64,000 nucleotides of DNA from Botrytis cinerea B05.10 (Eukaryota; Ascomycota; Leotiomycetes; Helotiales; Sclerotiniaceae), in assembly GCF_000143535.2 (NCBI RefSeq), contig NC_037313.1:1805501-1869500 (forward strand). The letters are read 5' to 3'. Positions 34,349-47,035 of the stretch are shown here, piece after piece. Position 1 is the first letter of the stretch. Each line of letters opens with the position of its first letter. Both the position numbers and the translations under genes were made by a program. A model generated the notes under the pieces. It saw only the letters and a list, made by a program, of their open reading frames with translations. It did no database searches and was not told the DNA's origin.

Positions 34349-37159
34349 ATGGACTTTGACAGCAAGCAGGCTGCTTCAACCAAATCAGCAACTCACTTCG
34401 ACAATAACTTCATATCCCAATCATTTTCAAGCATAAAAAGAAATGCAGGTGTATGTGGAACTCTCACTTTTTGCCTTTCATAAAAATGTCAAAGATGAAT
34501 ATCTGGTAAAAGGTCTGAGTGCTCAAAAATGCTTCTTCTGGTTCTGCTTTGGTTATACTGTCTCCTTGTCATGGTCGATGATACTACCTTTCGCAATTAT
34601 CAAACCCTGGCGGCGTCCTCCATTTCAGGCAAGACTGTTTTAGCTAAAGGCTATCAGCTTCAACAATGAAAATATGAGGGCAAATTGATGTCTTTGGACA
34701 CTATTGCTATACGGAGTCAGACATCACATTGCCCCAAGATGTATGACCAAAGGCTGTGATAGAAAGCGGGATTGACATGGCTGCAAAAGGAATTTGACCA
34801 TCTGTAGAAGTCAGTTAAGACATACATTGGTGGTTTATAGCTCATTGCACAACCGCTGAAGCAAGCCATATGACGACTCTTTATAGACTGAAAAGACCTG
34901 AGACAAAATCAATTCTCTTCTCTAATTTTTTTGAACTATCATGTTCAAAGAAATTTGCTAACTTGTTAGTTTCAAGCTCAGCCCGATGACAAATTCGACG
35001 AGTCAAGTTCAACTGCCTCGTTGTCAACTACTAGCAAAGCCATAAAATGTTTGGTGTGCAAACGAGAAGAACTCACACTTGATCCTTTATATGGTTGCTC
35101 AAAATGTTTAGCCCGATGGCATGCTAGTTGTCATAAGCCACGTCCACCAGTTGGGGCTGACGTCACGTATGTAAAAATTCCTTGTGCTAGTCGACAATTG
35201 CTAAAAAGTAAATAGTGACTGGTACTGCAACCATTGTATTAGGAAACATGGCCTACCATCAAGAGAGTTTTCACCAGAGAGACAATCGCAGGGCGGTGTT
35301 TGTGAAATACCTGGATGCAACAAACAGATTTACAGCATGTTGGGTAAAACCAAAGACAATAGAGTCATGTGTACTCTGCACGAGATGACAGAGAAAAACA
35401 AGAGGTCTAAGCTTGCTAGCAAAGCACAATTATCAGCCATGTCAAGACCAGTCTCGAAGCCTATTAAGAAAACAAGACTTTATCCTGTTAAGTATGACGA
35501 GGACATGCAAGGAATGAAGCGTAAACGAGGTAGAAAGCCCGGAGATTTGAATAATAAGCAAATACTCCCAGACAGTTTTACAGTCCAGTCAGATTACAAT
35601 GATAAACCAACCTCGAAACCTCAGGAGACTTTAAATTTGGAGCGCCGGCTATCTTACCCAGGATCGCAACCTCCCAGGGATGAAAACTTGGCCCATTCTC
35701 CCAAATCGAGGAACCTTTTTCAATCACAATTGAGAACAATCAAGGCACCTGATAGGAATGGTTACCCGGAGGTGTAAGTTCATTGTCTTGAATGCTGAGT
35801 GAATATGTCTAATATAACAGATTCAGAACTAACATTCAGAGTCGAACCATAATTCAATCAATCTCAGAACTTCCATCGTCGCCAGAGTATGAGCCTCCAC
35901 CGCCAAATGAATTTGAAGGCAATATTAGCTGTTCGCCTGAATACGAACCGCCGTCGCCAGATAAAGTTGACAGTGATGTCAATATTTGGCAATCTGACGT
36001 GGAGCGACTCGATATTGAACAAGACGATAGTCCTGGCTCTCAAATACAAGACGAGCTCAGAATTATGCAGGAAAGTGCAAAAATGGTCGCAAAGGTGTCT
36101 GCGAGTGAATTTGTTCATGGGCACGGATCGTCGTCTTCACTAACCCCGCTGTCGCCCAATGGACGACCACTTAAAACAGTATCTACCTCTGCAGAGAATA
36201 AGAATCATAGTAGCAAAGCTTCCCTACTCAGCCGAAACGAGGTTGCCGAGGAACAATTCCTGGCAGTTTCTTCTACGATCCCATTTCTAGCAGCTCCTTT
36301 GACCAGGAACCCATTAAAGCCTATACCATCAAAATCTAATCTAGATACCACAGCTGAAAATATGCAATTCCTCGACCCAGAAAGTGAAAACCGCGATGCA
36401 TTACGTCTAGTTGATGAACGAAAAGCTAAAACGATGGTTGCAAGAAAGATGGCGCCGTCTAAGAAAGTACTTCATCATCAACAAATCATCAGTAATGCAA
36501 TGAATCAATTTGTCCCTCTCCAACCCGACGAAAATTCTTGGGAGTTGGAGTCTACAGTTCCACAATCACACCAAGATGGGCCGAACCAACAAAGTACAGA
36601 AGAGGAAGAGCCGAAGCACACCGCGCCACTTTATGGTGATTACAAGCCCAACACTGTCGAGTATCAACGTCAATTGCGCTGCTTAACATATGACCCCAGC
36701 GTTCTTGACCATTATCTAGATTTACAGAAAGAATCACAGGCTAGAGCTGAGGTTGAAAAAGAACAGAACATTATGCCCCAGTCAGATAACGCCGCCAAAA
36801 CGCAAATCTGGGGTAATATTGATCCTAGAGTCGTCTGGCCGAAAGAACAATCTGAGAGCTGGTACGAGGCCAAACGTAAAGAAATTGATGCACGGGGTGG
36901 GAAGAAAGCGAATTTTGGGATATTGCTTACGGCACAAGTGAGAAAGGAAAGAGCTGACAGAAGCTGGCATCTTAATCAGAACAAAGATTATGTTCCCAAG
37001 GCGGACAGAAAAGGAGGTTCAATCTTTGTGGGAGATGATGATAGTCGTGCCGATATCGAATTGGCGATTAGGGATGGGAAGTTAGGGGTTCTTGTACCGG
37101 TGACTGGAAGGGATGGAAAGAAAACTTCGGAAAAGCAATTTCTTCCAAAGGGTGATTGA
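34349..37159 (+). CDS. PHD-finger protein, possible chromatin reader
   Basis: Predicted nuclear protein; exons 34349-34450, 34970-35166, 35216-35773 and 35821-37159, 731 residues. Splicing exon 2 to 3 completes a C4HC3 PHD zinc finger: C61, C64, C77, C80, H85, C88, C104, C107, with the conserved W102 two residues before the last pair (TDWYCNHC). Such fingers usually read histone H3 tails. A further Cys pair follows (VCEIPGCNKQ), then a basic AT-hook-like KRKRGRKPGD near residue 210. SPEYEPP occurs twice at the start of exon 4, and a disordered region leads to a conserved-looking C-terminal block (WGNIDPRVVWPKEQ onward). Exons 2-4 are well supported. Exon 1 is tentative, because its intron is 519 bases, long for this window, though it has GTATGT, a TGCTAAC branch site at 34957 and TTAG. 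I know no named orthologue. Confidence 0.72.
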
Positions 37160-38281
37160 TAGGTAATTGGGAGTATGGACCGGGGTTCTGATTTCTTGGG
37201 GCGTTTGGATTGGATGTGGGAACGATGATTTATGACCCCCTTACATTCTTATTACATGGCCTCTAATTGGAGTAGATAGGAGTGTGTCACAATGGGTGAC
37301 TTCAGGTGAGATTGGGAAAGTCTCAAATGTTGCGGAGTCTTTTGGTACTACCCATATAACATACATAAAAGAGGGTGTGAAAATTGATATGTAATGCATT
37401 AATAGAATCTACTGCCTTTGGTGCACGCTATTGGTGTCTATACAAAAATTAGTCTCGACTGCTATAATAAATCCGACACTGAGCAGATATTGTGGTCTTA
37501 AAACACTACCTCTTCGATATTTGAATTGATGATACTTTACGTAGAGCAGGTATGAAAACAAGCACATGACCAATCGAAGTACTTGTATTGTATTATTAGT
37601 ATCTAAACATTAGGTTGCTATACCGCGCTGGGGGTAGAGAGTGTAGGTAAATGGAAAGAGGAAGATAATACCATGATTTGATATTTTTGATTCACCAATC
37701 TATAGATGTTTATTCAACAATACAGGCAAAGCATTTGTCAATTTTCTAAATCAACAGCAGACTTTTCGAGCTAGAGACAGAAGAGAGAGTGTGTGTTTCC
37801 CAGCTGAGCTTCTCCGTTCCGCTCCCTGAATTCTGGGCTGGTGGTGTAATGTCAGGGAAGGGTTTGGGATGCAGACATATCAATTTTCAGGTTTGGAGTT
37901 GCATTGAGGATGGTGGATTCAAATTTGTTTCAATGGAATTGACAGAAGCAGAGTGAAAGCTTCATGGAGGCGGTATTGCATCTACCGCTGACAATTTAGG
38001 TAAGGCTTTCTTAATCATAAAAGTCTCTGTACCTTGAGACATATTACCACTTGTCAACAAAACCCACTAGACAAGACGAGATCATTATGTTATTGATGTT
38101 GACCTCAAATTGCTTTTGTCTATTTTCTTCACTCCCAAAAACCTCATACTTTCCGATCCTCCTTTCTCATAAATCCTTCGAGACAACAAATGCACTGCAG
38201 AAATGAGGTTCGGGTTTTGGAAGCCCGCGCTCGTAAACACTTCCAGTTTGTGTCATGCCCCTGGTCCTAGACTGAAATGCT
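37160..38281. other. Convergent intergenic region
   Basis: About 1.1 kb downstream of the PHD-finger gene, AT-rich, with no open frame above 60 codons. It presumably holds 3' UTRs. Nothing else was seen. Confidence 0.45.
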
Positions 38282-38827
38282 CTAGTTTTTTGGAGGGCAC
38301 CAGGCAATCCCGTCGAGTTTGCTGTCTTTGACAATGCAATGGATCACTGCATTGTTATTCATCGATAATCTTCCCCGCTATACCAAGGTCATCAAGTTAG
38401 CTTTCCCCATTGTTATATTGTTTCTGGAGAAGATGGATCGACGAATGAAAATACGAGAAAGAGAAAACGAGAAATTTCAATGTCTTACGATTCCAGGAAG
38501 GTTAAATTCCGTAACAAGAGTCCGCTGCGACGGCCAGTCGCCAGCCGAAAGCCCTTGCCAGTCAACGCTCAAACCTTCGATACCATCACTTTGTCTAAGG
38601 GCTGCTCCCGAAGGGAGATTCGTTCGGTCGGAGGAATTTCCATCTTTCTCGATAACAGTAAAGTAATCCCAAATTCGCTTATAAATAGCCTCAAGTCCAT
38701 TTCTGAGGCCAGACGATGTGTTACCGGCAGAAATATTCACAGGAAGGAGAGCTGAACTAGTCTCATGGCCGTTTTCCCATCGAGTCAGTTTGACCAGAAA
38801 CCAATCGTTGGGAATATCGTTACTCAT
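38282..38827 (-). CDS. Small hypothetical protein
   Basis: Two-exon model (minus): 38827-38489 and 38377-38282, 144 residues. The ATG has a good fungal context (CACCATGAG). The first exon runs MSNDIPNDWFLVKLTRWENG and keeps an ordinary amino-acid composition for 113 codons. It ends at a GTAAGA donor; 92 bases on is a CTAAC branch site (AGCTAAC) and a TATAG acceptor. The second exon continues in frame (RGRLSMNNNAVIHCIVKDSK) to a stop after 31 codons. No signal peptide, transmembrane segment or known domain was recognised. It lies downstream of RecQ on the same strand. It could be a lineage-specific gene; without expression data this stays tentative. Confidence 0.45.
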
Positions 38828-39238
38828 GGTGAAAGCACTTAATGTTGTTCGAATTCGAGAACTGAAGCTCGTGCTGAGATAGATGGTAAGCAAGATGGGT
38901 TGCTGGAATGAAAAGCGAGTGATCTTGTTGAATTGAGTGGCAATGTTGGTGGTCGAAAGAACAGAATATATAGCCTCTCACCATTAATACTAATTGGTTT
39001 TTTTTTCCAACATGAATCATCTTTCAATGCCCTCAAAGGATAGCTAGTGAGGGAACATAGGTTCTTTCATTCGTGTTTTTCCATGGGTATGATACCTGCT
39101 TGTAGCAATCGTTTCTTCAAAGTAAAATCCCTGGGAGATAACTGAGGCAATGGTATTCCAAACATGCATGTACCAAATGTGAGCAGTACTTGCCCATGAT
39201 CATGACCATGACAAGCTAGCAAGACAAAGACATTATGA
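38828..39238. other. Intergenic region downstream of the RecQ helicase
   Basis: About 410 bases between the RecQ stop codon and the small gene on the same strand. It must contain the RecQ 3' UTR and the promoter of the small gene. Minus frames at 38820-39036 and 39067-39261 are short and uninformative. Confidence 0.45.
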
Positions 39239-40833
39239 TCAATCGTATTCATCATATCCATTGTCGAAGCGGCCTTGTTCTCTTTGCGTGCTTACAAATT
39301 CTTCGGTCATCAGATTGTTGAGCTTTGCTCTCTTCAAAGCTTTCACGTCTTTGTGCCAATCACAAGCATAATCACAGGCAGGGACTTCATTCTCTCCGAA
39401 GTATTTGCAGATCAGCTTGTGTCGACACTCATCGGTTTCTTCGCAGTATGAAACCAAAGCTTTCAAGCTATTAATCCTAGCTTCTAGATTGACTCTTTCT
39501 TTGGCATCTCGAGAAACTCTGTTGTATGCTCGATCACGGTCTTCGCGACTGTAATACATGATATGTATGCTGGCCTTTCCGTCCCTTCCGGCTCGTCCAG
39601 CCTCTTGGTAGAAGCCTTCGAAAGATTTTGGAATTTGCCAATGAATGACAAAACGTACATTTTCCTTGTCTATGCCCATACCAAAGGCAGTTGTTGCAAC
39701 TATCACGTCATAGCCCTTATCATTATTGATCCATCGATTTAATGTTTCGGTCTTTTCTTCATGAGTGAGTCCGGCATGATAGGCCCTGGCTCCTATTCCG
39801 CTATGTCTCAACCTAGACGCGAGGTTCTCACAATCTTGCCTGAAAAGAGTGTAGATAATTCCTGATACATTATCCAAGCGTTCGCGCTTCTGTTCTAGTT
39901 CAGCCCGACGTTCTGGGTTTTCCATTCGATTTCTATGAACTCCCTTGAGCCAATGTAAGAAATCATTGAAGTGGTCGGATTCATCTGATTTGAATCTCAC
40001 TTCATAATGAAGGTTCTCGCGGTTCGTTGTCATTCTAAAAACTTTCAAGTTTGTTTCCGAGAGACCCATAGTGCCTATAACATCTTTTCGTACTTGATCC
40101 GTAGCTGTTGCCGTTAAACAAATAATGGGTATATCCGGAAATGTCTGTCGGAACCAGGAGAGATTCTTAAAGGACTTTCTAAAGTCATGGCCCCATTCGC
40201 TAATGCAATGTGCTTCATCAACGGCAATCCTAGCAAGCTCTCGCTGTTCATGCACGGTTCGAAGATGTTTGCGGAAGTTGTCTGTAGAGCAATACTCAGG
40301 GGTCACATACAAAAGTCTTGTTAGGGGGTGGCCAGATTCAAGGTCCGCAAGGAGTCGTTGTCGTTCGGGCCAAGCTGTATTTCCATTAATGGTACCCGCT
40401 ACGATTCCTGCAGATTGCAAGGCATTTACTTGATCAGTCTAACTTGATGTAAGTATAGAAAAACGCATGGCCGGTTTTGACTTACCATCAATGAAAGTAA
40501 TGGCGAGATAACAATGGTTACTGAAGGCGTAAGTATTGGCACTGACAAATGGATGAAAACAGGCGTCGAGACTTACTCCCTTGATCGATCACTGCTGGCA
40601 GTTGAAAGCATAAACTTTTCCCAAATGAAGTGGCAGCCTGTATGAAAACATCGTGTCCATCTAGTGCCGCAACGATGACCTCTCGCTGCAAGGGCCTGAG
40701 GAATTTCAGCTCATGTTTTGGGAAGTATTACCAAGGGGCACTACCTGAATGAGGTCTTTTTGAATATACGGCGCAATGTAAAGTCAATGTCAACACAAGA
40801 ATCAGATCTTGAAAGGGTCCTTGACAAGGGCAT
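39239..40833 (-). CDS. Short RecQ-family DNA helicase
   Basis: ATP-dependent 3'-5' DNA helicase of the RecQ family, acting in recombination and fork repair. Exons (minus): 40833-40745, 40695-40577, 40520-40486 and 40438-39239, 480 residues. Splicing restores motif 0 (FRPLQREVIVAAL), motif I (QAATSFGKSLCFQLPA, K56), motif Ia (ITIVISPLLSLMTDQ), motif II DEAH at 155-158, motif III LTATAT and motif IV IIYTLFRQDCENLA. It also restores motif V VIVATTAFGMGIDK and motif VI YQEAGRAGRDG. The RecQ zinc-binding Cys cluster follows (ECRHKLICKYFGEN, then CDYACDW). The protein then ends after a short acidic tail, with no winged-helix RQC or HRDC domain. It is therefore a minimal RecQ, much shorter than BLM/Sgs1-type proteins. 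Motif I reads TSFGKS where RecQ proteins normally have TGxGKS. Confidence 0.93.
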
Positions 40834-41817
40834 TTTGTAAGGATTCAGAGAGGTCTTGGAGAGTTGCGTGATTGTAATGGTTTGTTATTGTAATGTATCA
40901 GAAGAAAAGTGATCAGTTAGACTCTTGAAGTGTGTACAGACCGAAAGCCTTCTTGTCAGTAGAAACAAATCCTTACTCTTGGTTTCTCACAATGTCTTTG
41001 CTCGTTTTATTTGGCGATTCAGCCTCCAGCAGAAGATATTCTGGGGTTCTGTATAACACAGCAAATGGAGTGAAGTGTATTATGGAACGGATTGGAAATC
41101 AAAGGCTTAGTATCATCCGAGATCCATCAATGACTATCTATCATCAAACCATCAAGATCCACCTGAAAGGATCAAGTGAAGCTGGAGGAGGAACGATGTC
41201 AAAATGTATCTAGCAGGCAGGTGTTGTCAAGAACCTGTCTAGCCCTTTTGATGGAATACAGACAGCAATGAAGACAGGTCAAGATGGATGAAAAACTCTG
41301 CAGTCTCAATTGTCTTCTGACTTTAACGTGTTCCCTCCATGAAAGTATGTAGATGTATATTCCAAGGTTACACTGCTGTCGTACTCAAAATAAAAGGTAG
41401 AAATGCATATTTTATTAAACATATCGGTACCTGCATCAATTTTAAGCCGACGCTTACCTATTTCGAGAAAGCTTAACCGAAAATCATGATGCTAGAGAAA
41501 TGATCAATGTGACAACAAGCAGTTCAATTGCGATAGAAAAGAGACAGAAGACCCTCGAATATCACCCCTTCTTGAAAAAATTACGGATGCATGGTGTTAC
41601 ATAGGACATAAACCCCTCATTATGCTGCTTGTCCTTTCTTCTCGACCAATTCTCAACTTTACCGCCCATTCAAAGGCTCGGATTCTTAAGTAGTTCCCAT
41701 CGAATTGATAAGGGTCTGGTCCCTTTTTCGCGAAACAAGCAAGTGTTGAAACATCCTCAGCCACATCTTACAAGAAACATCGACAACATAACTGAAAAGG
41801 TTGGAGTGGAAGATATC
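40834..41817. other. Divergent intergenic region, RecQ / SOG2
   Basis: About 1 kb between the two start codons. The frame of SOG2 remains open upstream to 41629 but has no ATG there, so this part is taken as leader. Other frames (40932-41213) lack domains. Promoters of both genes are expected. Confidence 0.45.
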
Positions 41818-44800
41818 ATGGGTCCCACTGGTCCTCCCCTTGGAGCAGCAATAATGTCGTCAGGTCGGCCTAAATTCGAAAATGGCATGCCAGCTCCAAG
41901 TCCGGGTCCTAGACCACAAAATCTGAGCGCATCTCGACGTGGTCCTACCCTTCGGCATGCTCAGTCGAACTCTTCGCTATCTTCCAAAGTTCCGCCATCG
42001 CAAGGGCAAGTCGTCGCCTTAGTACGGGAATCTATGAATAAGGCTTTGGAGGAGAATATAGTGAAAGCTGCAGAGTCGAGCGCTGTCAGCAACGAGCTGA
42101 AGCCAGGAGTCACAATTGATTTGAGCCATAGACGTATACAAAGATTTCCGGAAGAGGTTGTCGACATCATAAAAGTCGAGCTCGTACGGTATTTATAATC
42201 TTTCATTCCTTGCAGAAGGCTTGGAACTTGTCTCACATGTTGAGCTCTTTCTAGCATCTCGGAAATTAATTATATTGTTTAATGGCAAAACTAATACATA
42301 TTCATGGTACAGACTTGCGTTATCCCACAACGAGATCCAAACATTCCCCGCCAGGTTCGCAGAATGTACCTCGTTACGATATCTGAACCTTCGAAACAAT
42401 ATCATTCGAGAATTCCCACCAGCAGTATGCAATGTCAAAATGGCGTAGGCAAGCTCAAAGACGCTGACTTCGTTTTAGATATGCCAGTTAAACTTCCTCG
42501 AAATTCTCGACCTCGGACGAAATAAGCTACGGACTCTGCCACCAGACATTATAAATTTGTCATCATTGAAAGTTTTGTCCGTTCAAAGGAACAGGATTGA
42601 GGAACTTCCTTTATGTGTAGCAGATATGACATCTCTTCAAATCCTGAAATTGGATGGGAATCCCCTGAGATTCCCGCCTAAAGAGATTCTTCAAGCGCAA
42701 GCTCTAAACTCTCCTAACGGCGGTCCTTTCCCAGAAGGTGAGATAGATGATCTTACTGTCACAACACAGATCAAGAGATTCTTGAGGTCCAAAGCCATGG
42801 GTCGACCCGAAACCGAATCTGGCGGAGAAGAATCAAGTGAGGGTACCGAGACTCCACGGCCTACTATGAAGCGTGTTGTGAGTGGTCGTTTCCCCATAAA
42901 GGTCGACGGCGTTCCCCCATCGCCAGCTCAACCTCGACCACCTCCTATACCTTCTAGATCACACCAAAGAGGCTTCTCGCAACAAAACGCAGCGCTCCGA
43001 CGACCTGGCGTAATGCCTCTCACAATTGGAAGCACGAATGAAAGGGTTCGCAGCAACAGCGAGGGCCTTTTACAGGCTAATCGCGATCGACCGGACCGCT
43101 CTTCAACGGATCGCTCACGACGAATGGGTATTGTTTCAAGGAAAGCGGCGGAGTTAGGGACGGTCGACGAGACGAACAAATCGAATCGTTACAGTCTTCA
43201 CAACAGGGGTCTCAGTCATGGATCTGCAATGCAGGGTAATGGTACTGGGTCTAATGGCAATACGACTAGCCCAGCAAGCCCGGCAGATTCGGCGGGCCAG
43301 AGAGCAACCTACGTCCGCCGCTTATCAAGCTTACCGGAACGCAAACGAGAATCTACTTCCCCAGATCCTATTATTGAAGGGGCTAAAGGTGTATTGTACG
43401 CTTTGTTTCAAGTCCATCCTCTTATTGAAACCCTGATCGGTCTGGTTCGGAATCCTGGCGAGAAGAAGTCAACGTTAGAGAGGGTATTTTACAACGCCAA
43501 AACACATGTAGAAGAGCTAGATCAGGATGTTCAACGTTATGATTCTTACTCGGAGGAAGACGAGGAAGCTTCTCCCCGATCAAACGAAAACGTGAAACGT
43601 GCCTGTTTGACTTGTGTCGGTGCATACATTCACGTGTGTGCTCAATTATCACAAAATGTCGAAATTCTTCTTATTAATGGCGACCCTCGATATATTCGGA
43701 CGCTACTACTTCAATTATACGGAAGCGTAGCGGAAGTACGAAATGCTGGCGCGAGCTTGTTTCCTCCTGGACAAAGCCGATCTGGTAGATATCCACGAAG
43801 TAATCACGAGGCAGGATATCCAATCAGAGACAGATCAGTTACTCCGACACGAGAGAGGCCTGGCACAAACTTTAGAACGAGAAGTGCTACTGTCATTCAA
43901 CATTCAAATAATCTACGAGTAGCGATAGATGCTCCCCCACCATTTGTCGGTGGAAATGGGCGCTCTGCAACTATGACAAGCGCTACGCCACGCTCTGGAG
44001 AATCATTCGGTTCGACAGGCACCAGTGGGCGTATGGCGGGAGACTTTACCGAGGAGGATAAAATCTTCGAAAAAATATTTCTTCGCCTACAGCAAACATC
44101 AGAAATGGCCCTCAAAACTCTTCCAAATGTTAACGCCCATTTCCTCGGATCCATGCAAAAGAGTGCAATTTCAAGTAATGCAGAGCACGGTAAACAGTAT
44201 TGGCAAGTATTAATACACAAATGCACGCACGCGTTGTACATAGCGGATGCGCTTAAATCTCGCCTATCACAAATTAAATTGAAGGATCCTGAAATCAGAG
44301 AACAAAAGGGGTTCTGGGAGATATGTTGGGCAATGGTAGATGTAAGTATACCTAATTATGATAACCCACCACTATTTACTAATAAGTTTAGTCATACCTT
44401 GATTTAGTTACCAAGGTCAGGGAAGTGAAAGGCGTAATCAGCTTCATCCCAAATGAAATTATTGTTCTTCTCAGACCTCTTCAAAAGGCCATCAAAGAAA
44501 CAGGTACAATGATTACGGCATCACCATGGGGTTTCTTGGCAAATAGACAAGCAAATGGCGTTTCGAATGGCTCATATACAACACAATCACCTGCCTCCCA
44601 AGTCCCCTTACCGATGACTCCTCAGAGTGCAGCATTGGGACCAGCAGTTCAAGCAACTGTTCCATCCACCCCACAGAGTGTTTCTTTTGGTGCAATGTTT
44701 AATGGCAATGTTTATGAGCGCGCGGATACTTACTTGTCAAATGGATCAAGAGCTGGTACCATGACTTCTCAGTTGGGTGTTAATGATGGACCGACTATCA

Positions 44801-44862
44801 TGTTAAGCCCATCGCATTATATGAATAATCGGTTTAATAGTAATGGGAAAGTAGCCTTTTGA
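41818..44862 (+). CDS. SOG2: Leucine-rich-repeat protein SOG2, RAM signalling pathway
   Basis: Component of the RAM/MOR network, which with Kic1, Hym1 and Mob2 supports the Cbk1/COT-1 NDR kinase in polar growth and cell separation. Exons: 41818-42188, 42313-42424, 42479-44341 and 44392-44862, 938 residues. The N-terminus is disordered. Leucine-rich repeats start before the first intron (GVTIDLSHRRIQRFPEEV) and continue across exons 2-3: LALSHNEIQTFP, LRYLNLRNNIIREFP, LEILDLGRNKLRTLP, LKVLSVQRNRIEELP, LQILKLDGNPLRFPP. The introns separate repeats, as is usual. The SOG2 domain follows: GVLYALFQVHPLIETLIGL, CVGAYIHVCAQLSQNVEILL and the later helical part. A Ser/Pro/Gln-rich tail ends the protein. 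The ATG at 41818 is the first in frame. Confidence 0.93.
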
Positions 44863-45490
44863 AACTGAGGTTTTTTCATGATTTATCACTTTAGGTACCT
44901 CAATATTGGATGAGATACACTATCCTGGTTGTCTCTGGTCAGTGTGGTTGGTGTCGAAATATCGGCGGGACTCTTTTATCGGGCATGTAAAGTTTGAAGT
45001 TTGACACGAATGAATGAATGGGAGATGGATAAGTGGATGAATTTTCATATTTAGCGTCAATGATAGGGAAGGAAAGGGATGGAAGGTTTATAAATGGATC
45101 GAATGGGATGGGATGAACTCATTGAAGGCAATTTTTCAATCATAGCATATACCACTGTCATTAGCGTTTTGATCATTTAAAGAGTTTTGATTATTTTTGG
45201 TAACTTTTGGGGGATTGTATGGATTAGATGTTGGCGTGTTTTATGCGTGGGATGTATTGATGGGTGTAGGAATACTGGAATTTGAGGGGCGTTATTGGAT
45301 TGGGTGCATGGTTCGGTGCTTTGGGGTTATTTGGGTTTGAGCTTTAGTTTTACCGTGGAAATTGAATGGTGGGTTTAGAGGTGTTGTATGTTGTATGTTA
45401 GATGTTTTGATAGGGTAGTGTGGATTTGCGGTTAAGGGGAGGACAGAAAGAGGGGAAATGGCAAAGTGAATATGGGAATGTGGATTTGTG

Positions 45491-45516
45491 GTGCGGGTGC
45501 GGGTGCGGGTGCGGGT
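45491..45516. repeat. (GTGCGG)n hexanucleotide repeat
   Basis: About four copies of GTGCGG in tandem. Confidence 0.85.
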
Positions 45517-46268
45517 CCGGGGTAGAAGAATGGTGTACTGGTCTACTGAGGACCTGGTCTCGACAGATTGGAATCAAATGATTCACTTTGAATCTTGAGT
45601 CCAGAGTAAAGGATAGAGGAAGATGACGAAGCGGAATGATTAGAGATTATGGTAGATACAAGAGACCGAGCATTGAAGGCATCGGTTGTTGGCTAGATAG
45701 GTATTTACTGTTAGATTGATTGACTGGTTGAGATGAATTCAAAGTCAAAGGTATGAAATGGATGTAATTCTCAAGTTGAGAATCACGAATATATGGAGCA
45801 GTGGGTTGGTTTCAGCTGGATTGGGGGAGATGAGATTGGATGGATGGGATAAACAGAGCTGAAGAAGTAGAAGTAGATGTGGAAGTGGAAGCAGAAGTGG
45901 TATATCTAGGATTAGTTCACGCAGTCAGTACAAATATACGAATACGATCAATGAATAAGAAACGAGATTTTATATATACCTATATACCTATATGTCTGTA
46001 TGTAATGGTGAATTGGTGAGTAGATGGATGGCGGAATCTTGAGTTGTGGAATTGTGAGAGTGGAGTTTGTAGAGACTGTAGGAACGGTAGAGTGTCAGAG
46101 TATGAGGGTGTCAGAGTCAAAATGGGAGGTGAATGATAAGAATTAGGTTGGGTAGTTTAGATGATGGGACTAACTAAGGATTTGCTAGAGTTGTGGTGTT
46201 ATTGGGGAGATACCTAGTCGGTAGGTTGGTTGGTTGGTTAGTTGGTAAATTGTTGGTGAGAATTTTGG

Positions 46269-46303
46269 AGTTGGGTTTGGGTTTGGGTTTGGATTTGGGT
46301 TTG
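46269..46303. repeat. (GGGTTT)n-type hexanucleotide repeat
   Basis: About five units of TTGGGT/TTTGGG with one substituted copy (GGATTT). It resembles telomeric repeats in composition but differs from the fungal TTAGGG unit. Confidence 0.75.
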
Positions 46304-46324
46304 ATGGATTACTTTTTTTTTAAT

Positions 46325-46330
<6 letters not shown>

Positions 46331-46354
<24 letters not shown>
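46331..46354. repeat. (TA)n microsatellite
   Basis: About twelve TA dinucleotides following a T/A homopolymer junction at 46312-46330. Confidence 0.9.
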
Positions 46355-46355
<1 letters not shown>

Positions 46356-46684
46356 ATTAGAATTGGATGGGGGTTTCTGGGAGGAAAGAAGATGGTAGAT
46401 GGTAGGTGGTACGGAGGAGAGAGATGTTAGGGTGGAAAAGGGGAAGAGGAAGAGGAAGGGAAGGGAGAAAAAGAGAAAAGTGGAGATGATCTTCTTTTTT
46501 CGCTTCTTTTTCTCCTTTTGGGGGGGGAGAGAGAGGGGGAGAGGGCGGAGGGGGCGGAGCTGCGGATTAGATCGTGTTGGGGATTTGAAGTTTGATGGGT
46601 GGTGTGTGATGTGTGATTTGTGAGGTTTGTATATATATGATTGGATGGGTGATGGATCATGGGTGACGTGTGATGTGTGAAGTT

Positions 46685-46794
46685 TATATATATATGTGTG
46701 TGTGTGTGTGTGTGACTGATTGGATGGATGGATGACTGAATAGATGAATGGGTATATATAAAAAGAGAGAAGAGCAAACAAAAAAAAAAAAAAA
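46685..46794. repeat. Compound microsatellite: (TA)n(TG)n and poly-A
   Basis: A short TA run passes into about nine to ten TG units (to 46713), followed by GGATGGATGG units. A 15-base poly-A tract closes the block at 46780-46794. Confidence 0.85.
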
Positions 46795-46911
46795 GGAATA
46801 TGAAAGGAAAGAACGGAGGAAGGGGAAGGGGGAAGTTGTATTGTAAATTGTAAATTGTAATTCATCATCCTCATCCTCATCAAACCACAGCCCAAGCCCA
46901 AGTATGTATCT

Positions 46912-46967
46912 GGATATGGATATGGATATGGATATGGATATGGATATGGATATGGATATGGATATGG
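46912..46967. repeat. (GGATAT)n hexanucleotide repeat
   Basis: About nine perfect GGATAT units. Read in frame on the plus strand they would give a Met-Asp dipeptide run, which I regard as a by-product rather than a protein. Confidence 0.92.
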
Positions 46968-47035
46968 TATCTAGACGGATGCAAAGCCGCGTGTGCTATA
47001 TTCTATATTCTATATTCTATCTTTTCTTTTCCAAG

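Noticed and set aside
46269..46303. (GGGTTT)n as an interstitial telomere
   Set aside because: The unit is not the fungal telomere TTAGGG, and the array is short and sits among other unrelated simple repeats.
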